A DNA stretch of 64,000 bases from Actinokineospora xionganensis (GTDB lineage: Bacteria > Actinomycetota > Actinomycetes > Mycobacteriales > Pseudonocardiaceae), in NCBI RefSeq assembly GCF_014323725.1, contig NZ_JABVED010000001.1:540505-604504 (forward strand), given 5' to 3'. The position numbers and the translations under genes were made by a program. This document shows, in pieces, positions 1-8,633 of this stretch (its first letter is position 1; each line of letters starts with the position of its first letter). The notes below the pieces were generated by a model that did no database searches, had not been told where the DNA came from, and saw only the letters and a program-made list of their open reading frames with translations.

Positions 1-401
1 GCGCGGTGGTCATCGCCGTGTGGCCCGCCGCGCGGGCCCGGTTCGGGTGGCTGGTGGTGGCCGCGGCGGCGGTCGCGGCCGCCGCGACGCCGGTGGCGAC
101 CGACAGCGGGAAGAAGCTGGAGCGACGGCTGCCGGAGAACGAGTTGATCAACGTCCATGAGCGGCTGGGCGATCTGATGATCTACTTCACGCTGCCGCTG
201 TTCGTCGTCGTGCTGGGCCTGATGCTGGCGCACCGCGCCGCCGTACGGGCCGAACCCGCGGCGTGGAGCAAGGTCGCGGTGGTCGCGGCGGCGGTGCTCG
301 CGGTGGGTCTCGGGGTGGCTTCGGGCGTGCACGCCTACCGCGTCGGCGACGCCGGGGCGCGCGCGGTGTGGGACGGGTTCGACCAGCTACCCGTCAGGTG
401 A
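1..401 (+). CDS. DUF2231-like membrane protein, 5' partial
   Basis: C-terminal part of an integral membrane protein; the reading frame is open to the left window edge, so the true start lies outside. The visible segment has AVWPAARARFGW followed by a hydrophobic stretch, then PVATDSGKKLERRLP and an ELINVHERLGD segment, then two more membrane segments. This order matches the DUF2231 family, small actinobacterial membrane proteins of unknown function. The 3' end overlaps the convergent DUF5703 gene by 8 nt. A GTG at position 6 is in frame but is probably internal. Confidence 0.7.
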   Translation, partial: AVVIAVWPAARARFGWLVVAAAAVAAAATPVATDSGKKLERRLPENELINVHERLGDLMIYFTLPLFVVVLGLMLAHRAAVRAEPAAWSKVAVVAAAVLAVGLGVASGVHAYRVGDAGARAVWDGFDQLPVR

Positions 402-606
402 TGATGCCGGGCTGCGGGTGCGGACGCCGTTTGCGCCGCAGCCAGACTTTGCGGGTGCCGTCGGAGTAGAGCCGCACGTTCGACAGCTCCCATCCGGCGA
501 ACTCCGCGTGGATCGCCAGTTGCGTGGCCGCTGTCAGCCGCGACACCGCGGGTGGCAGCCGCAGCGGCCGGTACTCCCAATCGCCTTCGACCACCCCGTC
601 GCTCAT
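394..606 (-). CDS. DUF5703 family small protein
   Basis: 70-residue basic soluble protein of the actinobacterial DUF5703 family, recognised from the blocks GDWEYRPLRLP and VRLYSDGTRKVWLRR. Function unknown. The start ATG (606) overlaps the stop of the upstream lipoprotein gene as ATGA, so the two are translationally coupled and probably act together. Longer in-frame extensions upstream overlap the lipoprotein and are not real. Confidence 0.75.
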   Translation of the reverse strand: MSDGVVEGDWEYRPLRLPPAVSRLTAATQLAIHAEFAGWELSNVRLYSDGTRKVWLRRKRRPHPQPGIIT

Positions 607-1598
607 GGTTCGATCACCTGGACACCTCCTCCGTTGGCGGACGCGACGACCACGCGTCCACTGGCCGGGTCGACGGCCACCGAGTTCGGCTGGCCGACGG
701 TAGGGAACCGGTAACGCTGTTCGGGTTGTTCGCCGGCCACGTCGAAGCCGACCACTTCGTTGGTCTCGGTCAGGGTGACCCACGCCAGGTCGCGGCGGGG
801 GTCGAAGGCGATGGCGTACGGGCCGCCGGGCACGGGGAAGCGCTGGCGCATCAGCAGCGGGTCCAGGGAGAACGCCAGCAGGGCGCCGCCGCGGGTGTCG
901 GCGACCAGAATTCGGCCGAACCGGTCGACGGTGCCGTTGGTGGCGCCCTGCCCGGCGCGCAGGCCTTCGCCGACGGTGCCTTTGGCGACGTCGAGTTCGA
1001 ACACCGCGTTGCGCAGCCGGTCGAGGACGGCGGCGCGGTCGCCCACGGCGTAGACCTGGTCGGCGCTGAGCAGGCCGCCGGTGATCGTTCGGGTGCCCGC
1101 GCCGTCGAGCACGGCGACGGACTTGCGGTCGCGCACGGCCACCAGGGTGCTGTCGCGGTACGCGGCGGCGTTGGCGGCGGTGCCGTCGACGGGCGAGGAG
1201 GTGACCTCAGCGACGGGCAGGCTGATCCGCACCACCGTCTTGCCGGTCGAGGCCAGCAGCGGGCCGCCCTCGGCGGCGAGGGCCAGGGACTCGGCGGCGG
1301 TGGGCAGGTCGACCGTGCGGGGTTCGCCGCCGAGCTTGTCGAGGTCGTAGAGCCGCAGGCCAGGGGGGTTGTCCACGGCGACGGCCAGGGTGCGGGTGCG
1401 GTCGTCGACGATGGCGGCGGACACCGCGGCCAGCGGCAGGACCGAACCGGTCGGGGTTGTGGCGGGCGCGGGGGAGTGCGCGGCGGTGGCGGCTACCGGG
1501 TTGTCGGACACCATCAGCTCGTCTTGCGGCTGCCCGTTGGACGAGCACCCGGCAAGGGTGGCGATAGCGACGACGGCGGCGCCCAGGCGTCGCGACAA
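603..1598 (-). CDS. YncE-like beta-propeller lipoprotein
   Basis: 331-residue predicted lipoprotein. A short basic start (LSRRLG) leads into a hydrophobic run ending in the lipobox LAGC, so it should be lipid-anchored outside the membrane. The rest repeats short strands typical of YncE/SMP-30 propellers, such as GRILVADTRGG and PYAIAFDPRRDLAWV. I place the start at TTG 1598 because GGAGG lies 4 nt upstream and the signal peptide begins there. It forms an operon with the DUF5703 gene through an ATGA overlap. No enzymatic motif is visible; ligand or scaffold binding is inference. Confidence 0.75.
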   Translation of the reverse strand: MSRRLGAAVVAIATLAGCSSNGQPQDELMVSDNPVAATAAHSPAPATTPTGSVLPLAAVSAAIVDDRTRTLAVAVDNPPGLRLYDLDKLGGEPRTVDLPTAAESLALAAEGGPLLASTGKTVVRISLPVAEVTSSPVDGTAANAAAYRDSTLVAVRDRKSVAVLDGAGTRTITGGLLSADQVYAVGDRAAVLDRLRNAVFELDVAKGTVGEGLRAGQGATNGTVDRFGRILVADTRGGALLAFSLDPLLMRQRFPVPGGPYAIAFDPRRDLAWVTLTETNEVVGFDVAGEQPEQRYRFPTVGQPNSVAVDPASGRVVVASANGGGVQVIEP

Positions 1599-1764
1599 GT
1601 TTCCTCCGGTGGAAAAGGGGGTATGGGTCTCACATAAGCATCCCGCACCTTGCCCGAGGAGGCCACGTTCCGCGCCGACATGTCTCTCACATCCGAACAC
1701 CGATTCGACACCAAGCTGTAACAACCGAGGTGTCCGCTCCGAAGCAGTGGGCACGGAGGTATCA

Positions 1765-2184
1765 ATGGCGATAGATCCGGCGCACCTGCCTATCTTCGGT
1801 GACCCGCGGCCCAGTGAGGCGCCCGCGGTGGTCCGCGCGGCCCGTGGGCTGTTCATCACCCAGGTCGTGCTGTCCACGGTTCACCTGACCTTGGTCTGGG
1901 CCCGCAGCGGACTGGACCTGTCGCTGTACCTCGTGCCGCTCGCGGTGACCGTGTGGCTGGCGGTGAGCATGTCGGCGGGACGCGACTGGGCGCGGATCGG
2001 TGTGGTCGTCGTCTCGGGTCTGTCGGTGTTGCTCTCGATCGGACTGACCTCGGGCCCGGTGGACGTGGCGCTGCTGGTGCCGATCGTGGCAGCCGTCGGC
2101 GTCGGCACCTACCTCGTCTACCGGCCCGACGTGCGTGAGTTCTTCGAACCCGCCGAGGACGACGAGGTCAGGACCCGATGGTGA
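1765..2184 (+). CDS. Small membrane protein, unknown function
   Basis: 139 residues. After a soluble N-terminus (IFGDPRPSEAP) there are four hydrophobic segments at about residues 25-50, 52-68, 75-92 and 98-118, then an acidic C-terminal tail. GGAGG at 1755 precedes the ATG at 1765 with good spacing. I do not recognise a family; similar four-helix proteins are common hypothetical proteins in Pseudonocardiales. Its 3' end overlaps the convergent START-fold gene by 17 nt. Alone on its strand here. Confidence 0.6.
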   Translation: MAIDPAHLPIFGDPRPSEAPAVVRAARGLFITQVVLSTVHLTLVWARSGLDLSLYLVPLAVTVWLAVSMSAGRDWARIGVVVVSGLSVLLSIGLTSGPVDVALLVPIVAAVGVGTYLVYRPDVREFFEPAEDDEVRTRW

Positions 2185-3046
2185 TGATTCCTTCGGGCAT
2201 GCCGGGCATGGTGAAGCTGAGCCAGATGTTCTTCCAGTCCTTGATCTCGAAGTAGCGGCGTAGTTCCGCGAAGCCGCTGAGCCAGCCCATCCACGCGTCG
2301 TAGGGCGGGTGGTCGAATCCGCTCTGCACGAATGTGATCCGCGTCTTCCCGTCGCTGCCGTCGAGTTCCCAGGTGGACACTCCGGCGGGGCCGAGGTCGA
2401 TGGCGAGTTTGCGGCCCGGATCGAAGGCCACGATGGTGCCCGGGTTGTCCTCGACGTCGAATCCGCCCATGGCGAACCGGCCGCCGACGTAGGGCTCCAT
2501 CTCGCATTTGGCGCCGAACCAGTCGCTGAACTTCTCCGGGTCGACCAGGGCGTCGAACACGTCGGCGGGGTCGGCGGCGATGTCGAACCGGGCGCGCATG
2601 TCGGTGGTGGTGAAGTCGCACTGCGCGGTCAGCGGGCGGTTGTCGAGGTGGTCGACGAGGTTGGCGACGGCGAGTGCCCAGAAGGTCTGCAGGGCGGAGC
2701 GCGGGGTGGTGTCGGTCGTCATCTCCTCCCAGGTCGGCATGCCGGACTGGGACAGGGTGAGGACGGTCGTGTGGTCGTTTTCGGGTTCGAGGGTGACCTC
2801 GGTGGTGGTCTCGGCGTCGTCGATGGTCCAGGTGAACCGCAGGGTGGTGTCGTCGGCGTGGAGCAGGCGCTGCCGGGGCTTGTCGCCCGCGGGGGTGTAG
2901 CGGCCCCAGAAGGCGTAGGTGTTGTGGGGCAGGTCGACCTCGGCGTGCTCGGCGAGCCAGGTCGTGAGTTCGGCGGGGTCGGTCAGGGCGTGGCGCACGC
3001 GGTCGAGGGGAGCCGGGACGCGGACGCTGAATGACATGTCAGCCAT
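2168..3046 (-). CDS. Tandem SRPBCC (AHSA1/START-like) domain protein
   Basis: 292 residues with two AHSA1-type START-fold modules. The first begins VRVPAPLDRVRHALTDP and the second TDMRARFDIAADPADVFDALVDP; each has the conserved WxxG/EP-like ending. Such proteins bind hydrophobic ligands and usually sit behind an ArsR-family regulator, as here: the upstream regulator overlaps this start by 8 nt, so they form one transcript. ATG 3046 is used; an ATG three codons downstream is also possible. The ligand is unknown. Confidence 0.75.
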   Translation of the reverse strand: MADMSFSVRVPAPLDRVRHALTDPAELTTWLAEHAEVDLPHNTYAFWGRYTPAGDKPRQRLLHADDTTLRFTWTIDDAETTTEVTLEPENDHTTVLTLSQSGMPTWEEMTTDTTPRSALQTFWALAVANLVDHLDNRPLTAQCDFTTTDMRARFDIAADPADVFDALVDPEKFSDWFGAKCEMEPYVGGRFAMGGFDVEDNPGTIVAFDPGRKLAIDLGPAGVSTWELDGSDGKTRITFVQSGFDHPPYDAWMGWLSGFAELRRYFEIKDWKNIWLSFTMPGMPEGIITIGS

Positions 3047-3596
3047 GGGGTTCCTCCTTGGGGTAGCAGGCCACGACGAGCTTGAAGGCGTCGCCCTCGG
3101 CGCCGCCGTAGCGGGTGAACAGTTCTCGCAGAGTGTTTTGCAGGTCGGCCAGGAACTCCTGGCGGCGTTCGGGCTCGACGCGGATCGCCCCGGACACCCC
3201 GATGGAGGGCAGTTCGGGGGCGGTGCGGTCGAGTGCGGCGATGTCGGCCTGGACGTCCTCCATCAGGTCGAGGAGGTAGCCGAGGCTGAGTTCGTCGCGC
3301 GGTCTGGCCAGGCCGACTTTGCCGACGAGCCGTGGTGAGAGCCAGTAGGAGCGGGCGGTCGCCTGGTAGACGCCTTCGGCGATGCCGCGGACTCGGCGTT
3401 CGCTCACCAGGGTGGCCAGACCGGCGTCGACCAGGCGTTTGACGTGGTAGTAGACCCGTTGTGGAGTCTGGTCGAGGCGGATGGCGACCTCGGTGCACGA
3501 ACGTGGCTCGGCGAGTTGCCGCAGCACCTCGATGCGCTGCGGCTTGAGCAGGGTCTCGGCCTGCTCGATCTGATCCAGATACAGGACTTCTCTCAT
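3039..3596 (-). CDS. ArsR-like winged-helix transcriptional regulator
   Basis: 185 residues. The N-terminal 90 residues form a winged helix-turn-helix: LLKPQRIEVLRQLAEPRSC, then EVAIRLDQTPQRVYYHVKRLVDAGL as recognition region, and a wing. The C-terminal half is predicted helical and probably a dimerisation or sensing domain. It precedes and overlaps the double START-fold gene, a pairing common for ArsR-type regulators in actinobacteria. ATG 3596 is the first start after the AT-rich promoter block. Autoregulation is likely but not shown. Confidence 0.75.
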   Translation of the reverse strand: MREVLYLDQIEQAETLLKPQRIEVLRQLAEPRSCTEVAIRLDQTPQRVYYHVKRLVDAGLATLVSERRVRGIAEGVYQATARSYWLSPRLVGKVGLARPRDELSLGYLLDLMEDVQADIAALDRTAPELPSIGVSGAIRVEPERRQEFLADLQNTLRELFTRYGGAEGDAFKLVVACYPKEEPHG

Positions 3597-3604
3597 GGCA
3601 AAGG

Positions 3605-3640
3605 CAAGTTTTGACGTAAAAATCAATTTTGTCAATGGAG
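3605..3640 (-). promoter_or_regulatory. AT-rich promoter/operator of the ArsR-like gene
   Basis: A sharply AT-rich block just upstream of the regulator start. On the minus strand it contains a perfect -35 hexamer TTGACA (3635-3630) and a TTGAC/GTCAA inverted repeat separated by 15 nt that would serve as a self-binding operator. No clear -10 was found at the right spacing. Confidence 0.4.
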
Positions 3641-3664
3641 CCTGCTGAAGCTTTCGGGGGCCTT

Positions 3665-6424
3665 CTAGAGAGTGCGGAGCTTGCCGATCAGGCAGGACAG
3701 GCGCCAGACGGCGACACCGACGGCGAGGGTGATGACCAGGACCGCCCAGGCGGGCATGAGTGGCAGCAGCGGCAGGAAGACGACGTAGTGGGTCAGGTAG
3801 ACGTAGAGCGAGCCGCCCGCGAGCAGGCCGCTGAGCCGCACGAGTGGGCCGGGGACCTGGAGCTGGGGGACGAACAGCACCAGCAGCAGGCCGCCGACGA
3901 CGATGGCGTCGCGGATCGGGTCGTCGAAGTAGCCGGGGACGACCAGCAGGGTCAAGATCACCGCGGCGACCCGCTGTGACGGGGTGGCGGCACGTTGCAC
4001 CAGCCAGCCGAGGACGAACAGCCACAGGACGCCGTGCAGGCTCATGTCGCGGGCGGAGAAGCCGTTGGCGGTGGGCACGTGCTCCGCGGGCACGCGCGCG
4101 ATCAACGTCAGGATGAGCATTCCCGCCGCGAGCGCGAAGCTGTTGGTGACGGCGAGGCGGCGGACCATGGGGACGGCGAAGAGCAGCGCCATGAGCACGA
4201 GGATCTGGACGAGGACTTCGACGTACCAGTAGGCGATCGTGCCGGACTGGACGAAGTTGTTGACCAGCAAGACGTTGGGGACGACGACGTTCTCGGCCTC
4301 GATCGACCGCCACGCCAACCACAGCGACGACGGCACGGCGATCCGTGCGGCGGCGCGGGCGATGCGGCCCGCCATGCGGGTCGGGTCGACGGGGGCGATG
4401 GCGAACCGGGCGAAACTCCAGCCCGCGATGACGAGCAGCAGGTGGGCGCCGCCCCAGACCTGGGTGAGGCCGATGTGGGTGGCGACGATGAGGGTGATCG
4501 CGAGCGCGCGCAGGGCGATGTTGGTTTCCAGCGACCGCAGCCTGCCGTGTTTGACGCTCGCCGCTTCGAGGTCGCGGACCGGCATGGTGTGCCAGCCCTC
4601 TGGGACGTGGCCCAGGAGGCGTTCGAGGTCGATGGAGGCGCGCACGTAGGTCAGCGAGTCACCACCGAGGCTGACGAAGGTGGCGTCGTCGGGAATGTCG
4701 ACCCGGTTGAGCGCCCGCCGATAGATCCCCCGAACCGATCCGCCCGACTCGCCTGAACCCTTCGAACGGCTCGAACGGCCGTCGCGCAGCCCCCGCCCGA
4801 CCCCGGGGGGACGTCCCTTGGCCAGTCTATCGGGACGGGGTGACGGATGATCTTGGTTGGCGGTGGTGTGTGGACAACTCGACGGGTGGGGATGGTCGGG
4901 TGTCGGTGCGGGGGTGTGAGGGCCGCGGTGTCGGGGGGACGGTGTAAGGGCGGCGGACTGGGCGGGGCACGTTGCGCCGTCGGTGGCGCAGGGTGGCTCG
5001 CCGGGCGAGTGCGTGGGGCGTGGGGCGGTGGCGGGCAGGTGTGCCCCGCGCGCGGCCGGGTCGAGGGTGTGGGTGGCGTCGCCGTGCCGGGTGGGCGTCT
5101 GGATGGCGGCGTAGTCGAGTTTGCCGGTGGACAGGCGGGGGAGCGTGCCGTACTCGCGGACCTCGATCACGTGATTCGGGAGGCCGGCGCGGGACCTGAC
5201 CACGTCCACGGCGGCTGGGATGTCCTGGCCGTGGGTGAGCGCGATGATGAGGGTGGCGTCGTCGCCCGTGGTGGCGGCGTGGAAGCCGGCTGCCACGAGG
5301 GTTTTTTCGATTTCGTCGAGGTCCACGCGGAGGCCGAAGAGTTTGACGAAGCGGCTTTTGCGGCCGATGACCTCGTAGAGGCCATCCGGCGCCCGTCGGG
5401 CGAGGTCGCCGGTGGGAAGCGCGCCGAGGGTGGCGCCCAGGGCCAGGTCCGCGGGGGTTCGGGCGTAGCCCATCATCACATTGGGGCCGCGGTAGACCAG
5501 TTCCCCGTCCGGGCGGATCTCGAAGGAGCCGCCGGGGATGGGGACGCCGATGGCCTCGGGCCGGGTCGCGGCCAGGTCCGGGGGAAGGTAGGCCATACGG
5601 GCGGTCGCTTCGGTCTGCCCGTACATCACGAAGAACCGCCAGCCACCCGCCGCCCCCAGCGCGGCGTAGCGGCGGACCTGCGCCGGGGCGAGGCGACCGC
5701 CCGCCTGGGTCACGTAGCGCAGCGACGGGAGGTCGCGGTCGGCGAAACCCGCTCGGTCGAGCAGGTCGAACGTGTACGGCACGCCGTGCAGGCTGGTGCC
5801 GCCGTGGGCGCGGAAGGTCTCCCAGAAGCACTTGTCGACCACCGAGTGGTCACTGAGCAGCAGCGCCGCCCCGCGCGCGAGGTTGCTGTTGATCACCGAC
5901 AGGCCGTAGCAGTAGTGCATCGGCAGGGTCATGGCCGCGCGGTCGGTCTCGCGGATGTCCAGGTAGGACGCGATCGACTCCGCGTTGGCCTGCACGTTCG
6001 CCGCCGAGAGCCGCACGAGCTTGGGGGAGCCGGTGCTGCCCGAGGTGGACAGCAGCAGCGCCAGATCCGGGTGCAGGTCGTGCGCGGTGCCCGTGCGCCG
6101 CTCGTGGAGGCCGGTCGCGGTGTGGACGACGTCCGGATCGTAGGCCGCGGTCAGCTCGTCCACTTGGGACCCGGTGAGCAGCACTGGATGACCGCCGCGC
6201 AGCGCGGCCAGGTAGGTGACCAGGGAATCGACGTCGTTGGCCGTCGCGACCAGCACGAGCCTTCGGGTCGTACCCAGGGTGTCGGCTGTGGACTCGACCC
6301 GCTCGGCGAGTTCCCGATAGGTCAGCGAACCCTCACGGGTGACGACCGCGACCCGGTCACCGAAGTCCGCCAGCGCGCGCACGAACGGGACCCCGAGAGC
6401 CACGGGCGCGCTGAGCAGCTCCAT
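3665..6424 (-). CDS. Adenylation-carrier-acyltransferase-3 fusion protein
   Basis: 919 residues in one frame. Residues about 1-440 are an AMP-forming acyl or aminoacyl ligase: STSGSTGSPKL (A3), YGQTEATARM (A5), TGDLARRAPDGLYEVIGR (A7-A8) and STGKLDYAA (A10 lysine). Residues about 441-562 form a Pro/His/Arg-rich linker. About 563-635 resemble a carrier protein with the phosphopantetheine site SLGGDSLTYV. From about 640 the protein is membrane-embedded with roughly ten hydrophobic segments of the acyltransferase-3 (OafA-like) type. The chain suggests activation, thiolation and transfer of an acyl group at the membrane. ATG 6424 has an AGGA site 6 nt upstream; an iron-box-like operator lies 40 nt upstream. 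Substrate unknown. Confidence 0.7.
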   Translation of the reverse strand: MELLSAPVALGVPFVRALADFGDRVAVVTREGSLTYRELAERVESTADTLGTTRRLVLVATANDVDSLVTYLAALRGGHPVLLTGSQVDELTAAYDPDVVHTATGLHERRTGTAHDLHPDLALLLSTSGSTGSPKLVRLSAANVQANAESIASYLDIRETDRAAMTLPMHYCYGLSVINSNLARGAALLLSDHSVVDKCFWETFRAHGGTSLHGVPYTFDLLDRAGFADRDLPSLRYVTQAGGRLAPAQVRRYAALGAAGGWRFFVMYGQTEATARMAYLPPDLAATRPEAIGVPIPGGSFEIRPDGELVYRGPNVMMGYARTPADLALGATLGALPTGDLARRAPDGLYEVIGRKSRFVKLFGLRVDLDEIEKTLVAAGFHAATTGDDATLIIALTHGQDIPAAVDVVRSRAGLPNHVIEVREYGTLPRLSTGKLDYAAIQTPTRHGDATHTLDPAARGAHLPATAPRPTHSPGEPPCATDGATCPAQSAALTPSPRHRGPHTPAPTPDHPHPSSCPHTTANQDHPSPRPDRLAKGRPPGVGRGLRDGRSSRSKGSGESGGSVRGIYRRALNRVDIPDDATFVSLGGDSLTYVRASIDLERLLGHVPEGWHTMPVRDLEAASVKHGRLRSLETNIALRALAITLIVATHIGLTQVWGGAHLLLVIAGWSFARFAIAPVDPTRMAGRIARAAARIAVPSSLWLAWRSIEAENVVVPNVLLVNNFVQSGTIAYWYVEVLVQILVLMALLFAVPMVRRLAVTNSFALAAGMLILTLIARVPAEHVPTANGFSARDMSLHGVLWLFVLGWLVQRAATPSQRVAAVILTLLVVPGYFDDPIRDAIVVGGLLLVLFVPQLQVPGPLVRLSGLLAGGSLYVYLTHYVVFLPLLPLMPAWAVLVITLAVGVAVWRLSCLIGKLRTL

Positions 6425-6463
6425 GGTTGATCCTCGGCGTCGACGGTGGGACACATGCCGAGG

Positions 6464-6482
6464 TGAGCATAGGCTAACCAAC
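6464..6482. promoter_or_regulatory. Candidate IdeR/DmdR iron box
   Basis: The 19-mer TGAGCATAGGCTAACCAAC matches the actinobacterial iron-box consensus TTAGGTTAGGCTAACCTAA at 14 of 19 positions, with the GGCTAACC half intact. It lies 40-58 nt upstream of the ligase fusion start. Iron-repressed expression would fit a siderophore or metallophore role, but this is inference. Confidence 0.45.
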
Positions 6483-6513
6483 CTTGCGGGTCATCCGTCA
6501 TTCGCGTCACAGC

Positions 6514-7491
6514 TCAGCCGAGGCGACGCTCCGGGTAGCCCAGTTCGATATCGCTGACGTCGTCGAGCGCGGCCCGGATGGCGGGCGGCAGTTCCAGTTC
6601 CTCGGCGATCAGCGACCCGAGCAGTTGCGCGGTGTCGCGGGCGCCGACGACCGGCGCCACGACGCCTGGCCGGTCCCGCACCCACGCCAGCGCCACGGCC
6701 AGCGGCGAGGTGCCCAGCCCGTCAGCGGCTGTCGCGACCGCCTGGACGATCCGACCGGCCCGGTCGGTGCGGTGCTGCTCCACATAGGACGCGTACTTCG
6801 CCGACGCCCCACGGGAATCCGCCGGGGTGCTCGTGCGGTACTTGCCGGTGAGCACACCTCGGCCCAGCGGCGCCCACGGCAGGATACCCAGCCCGTGGTG
6901 CTCGGCCGCAGGCACGACCTCACGTTCGATCCCGCGCTCCAGCAGCGAGTACTCGACCTGCGTGCTCACCAGCGGCGCGGCCCCCGCGGTGAACGCCTGG
7001 CGGCTCGCGGCGGTCGCGGTCTGCCAGCCGGTGTAGTTCGAGATGCCCGCGTAGCGGACCTTGCCGCTGCGCACCGCCGCGTCGACCGCGGCCAGGGTCT
7101 CCTCCAGCGGCACCGTCGCGTCCCAGGCGTGCAGCTGCCACAGGTCGACGTGGTCGGTGTCAAGCCGGTTCAGCGACTGCTCGAGCGCCGTGAGCAGCGC
7201 GCCGCGGGAAGCACCACCGCCGAACGGGCCGTCGGTGCGCCGCGCGACCGCCTTGGTCGCCAGCACGATCGAGTCGCGCGGGACCACGTCGTCGAGCAGG
7301 GCGCCGAGGATGGTCTCGGCCTCCCCGTCGGAGTAGACGTCGGCGGTGTCCACAAAGGTGCCGCCCACGTCGACGAACGCGCTCAACTGACTGGCGGCCT
7401 CATCCGGCTCGGTGTCCCCGCCCCAGGTCATCGTGCCCAAAGCCATCCGGGACACCCTCAGCCCACTACGCCCGAGGTGTCGTTGCTCCAC
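6514..7491 (-). CDS. Aldo/keto reductase
   Basis: 325-residue NADPH-dependent aldo/keto reductase of the YajO/Tas-like type. It starts EQRHLGRSGLRVSR, and the catalytic tetrad is visible: Asp and Tyr in DTADVYSDG, Lys in LATKAV, His in LWQLHAWD. The C-terminal nicotinamide-phosphate region (GVVAPVVGARD) is intact. I use GTG 7491 because homologues begin at this motif, although the ribosome site is poor. The physiological substrate cannot be read from sequence. It is followed on the same strand by the ligase fusion, but the 90-nt gap with its own operator suggests separate control. Confidence 0.8.
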   Translation of the reverse strand: MEQRHLGRSGLRVSRMALGTMTWGGDTEPDEAASQLSAFVDVGGTFVDTADVYSDGEAETILGALLDDVVPRDSIVLATKAVARRTDGPFGGGASRGALLTALEQSLNRLDTDHVDLWQLHAWDATVPLEETLAAVDAAVRSGKVRYAGISNYTGWQTATAASRQAFTAGAAPLVSTQVEYSLLERGIEREVVPAAEHHGLGILPWAPLGRGVLTGKYRTSTPADSRGASAKYASYVEQHRTDRAGRIVQAVATAADGLGTSPLAVALAWVRDRPGVVAPVVGARDTAQLLGSLIAEELELPPAIRAALDDVSDIELGYPERRLG

Positions 7492-7583
7492 GGGCAGGGA
7501 GCCTAGGCGGCGATCGCGCCTGAGTGCGCACGCCACTCCGAGCCCCCTGGCAGCCCGTCCTACCGGCAAGTAATGTCGCCGGA

Positions 7584-8633
7584 ATGCGACTGGGACTGAA
7601 CATGGGCTACTGGGGCGCCGGGAACGATGCCGCCAACCTCGAACTGGCCAAGGAGGCCGACCGGCTGGGCTACTCGGTGGCCTGGGTCGCCGAGGCCTAC
7701 GGCAGCGACGCGCCCACGGTGCTGGCCTGGGTGGCGGCGCAGACCGAGCGGATCGACATCGGCAGCGCGATCCTGCAGATCCCCGCGCGCCGCCCGACCA
7801 TGACGGCGATGACCGCGGCCACCCTCGACACCCTCTCCGGCGGCCGGTTCCGCCTGGGCCTTGGCGTGTCCGGGCCGCAGGTCTCCGAGGGCTGGTACGG
7901 CGTCAAGTTCGACAAGCCGCTGGGCCGCACCCGCGAGTACGTCGAGATCGTGCGCCAGGCGCTGCGCCGCGAGCGGGTCGCCTACCAGGGCAAGCACTTC
8001 GTGCAGCCACTGCCCGACGGCCCCGGCAAGCCGCTGAAGCTGACCGTGCACCCGGTCCGCGAGCAGATCCCGATCTACCTGGCCTCCATCGGACCGAAGA
8101 ACCTCGAGCTCACCGGTGAGATCGCCGACGGCTGGCTGGCGATCTTCTACTCGCCCGAGCACGGCCGCGAGTCCCTGGAGCTGATCGCGAAGGGGCGGGC
8201 GAAGGCGGGCAAGACCCTCGACGGGTTCGACGTCGTCCCGACCACCCCGATCGTCGTCGGCGACGACTGGAAGGCCGCCGCGGACACCGTGCGCCCCTAC
8301 GCCGCCCTCTACGTCGGTGGCATGGGCAGCCGCGAGCAGAACTTCTACAACCAGCTCGCGTGCCGCATGGGCTACGAGGCCGAGGCCGCCGAATGCCAGG
8401 ACCTCTACCTCGCCAAGGACTACGCCGGCGCGGCCGCGAAGGTGCCGCTCGGCTTCATCGACGACACCGCACTGCTCGGCCCCAAGGAGCGCATCGCCGA
8501 GAAGATGCAGGCCCTGGCGTCGTCGGGGGTCACCACACTGACCGTTTCGCCCATCCTGCAAGATCTGGAGCAAGCCAAGGCGGCCCTGCGCGTCGCCGTC
8601 GATGCTCTGGATCTCGCGGGAGTCGGTAGTTGA
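7584..8633 (+). CDS. LLM-class F420-dependent oxidoreductase
   Basis: 349-residue luciferase-like (TIM-barrel) oxidoreductase. Family signatures include GLNMGYWG at the N-terminus, [12 protein letters not shown], the central [17 protein letters not shown] and [15 protein letters not shown]. Such enzymes use F420, or less often FMN, for hydride transfer. A TAATGT -10 element ends 7 nt before ATG 7584, so the message is probably leaderless. The stop overlaps the TTG start of uppP (TTGA), so it is co-transcribed with it. Substrate unknown. Confidence 0.85.
   Translation: MRLGLNMGYWGAGNDAANLELAKEADRLGYSVAWVAEAYGSDAPTVLAWVAAQTERIDIGSAILQIPARRPTMTAMTAATLDTLSGGRFRLGLGVSGPQVSEGWYGVKFDKPLGRTREYVEIVRQALRRERVAYQGKHFVQPLPDGPGKPLKLTVHPVREQIPIYLASIGPKNLELTGEIADGWLAIFYSPEHGRESLELIAKGRAKAGKTLDGFDVVPTTPIVVGDDWKAAADTVRPYAALYVGGMGSREQNFYNQLACRMGYEAEAAECQDLYLAKDYAGAAAKVPLGFIDDTALLGPKERIAEKMQALASSGVTTLTVSPILQDLEQAKAALRVAVDALDLAGVGS

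Noticed and set aside
4847-6430. Long + strand frame opposite the ligase fusion
   Set aside because: Gly/Val/Arg-rich antisense artefact; the minus strand frame has all A-domain motifs.
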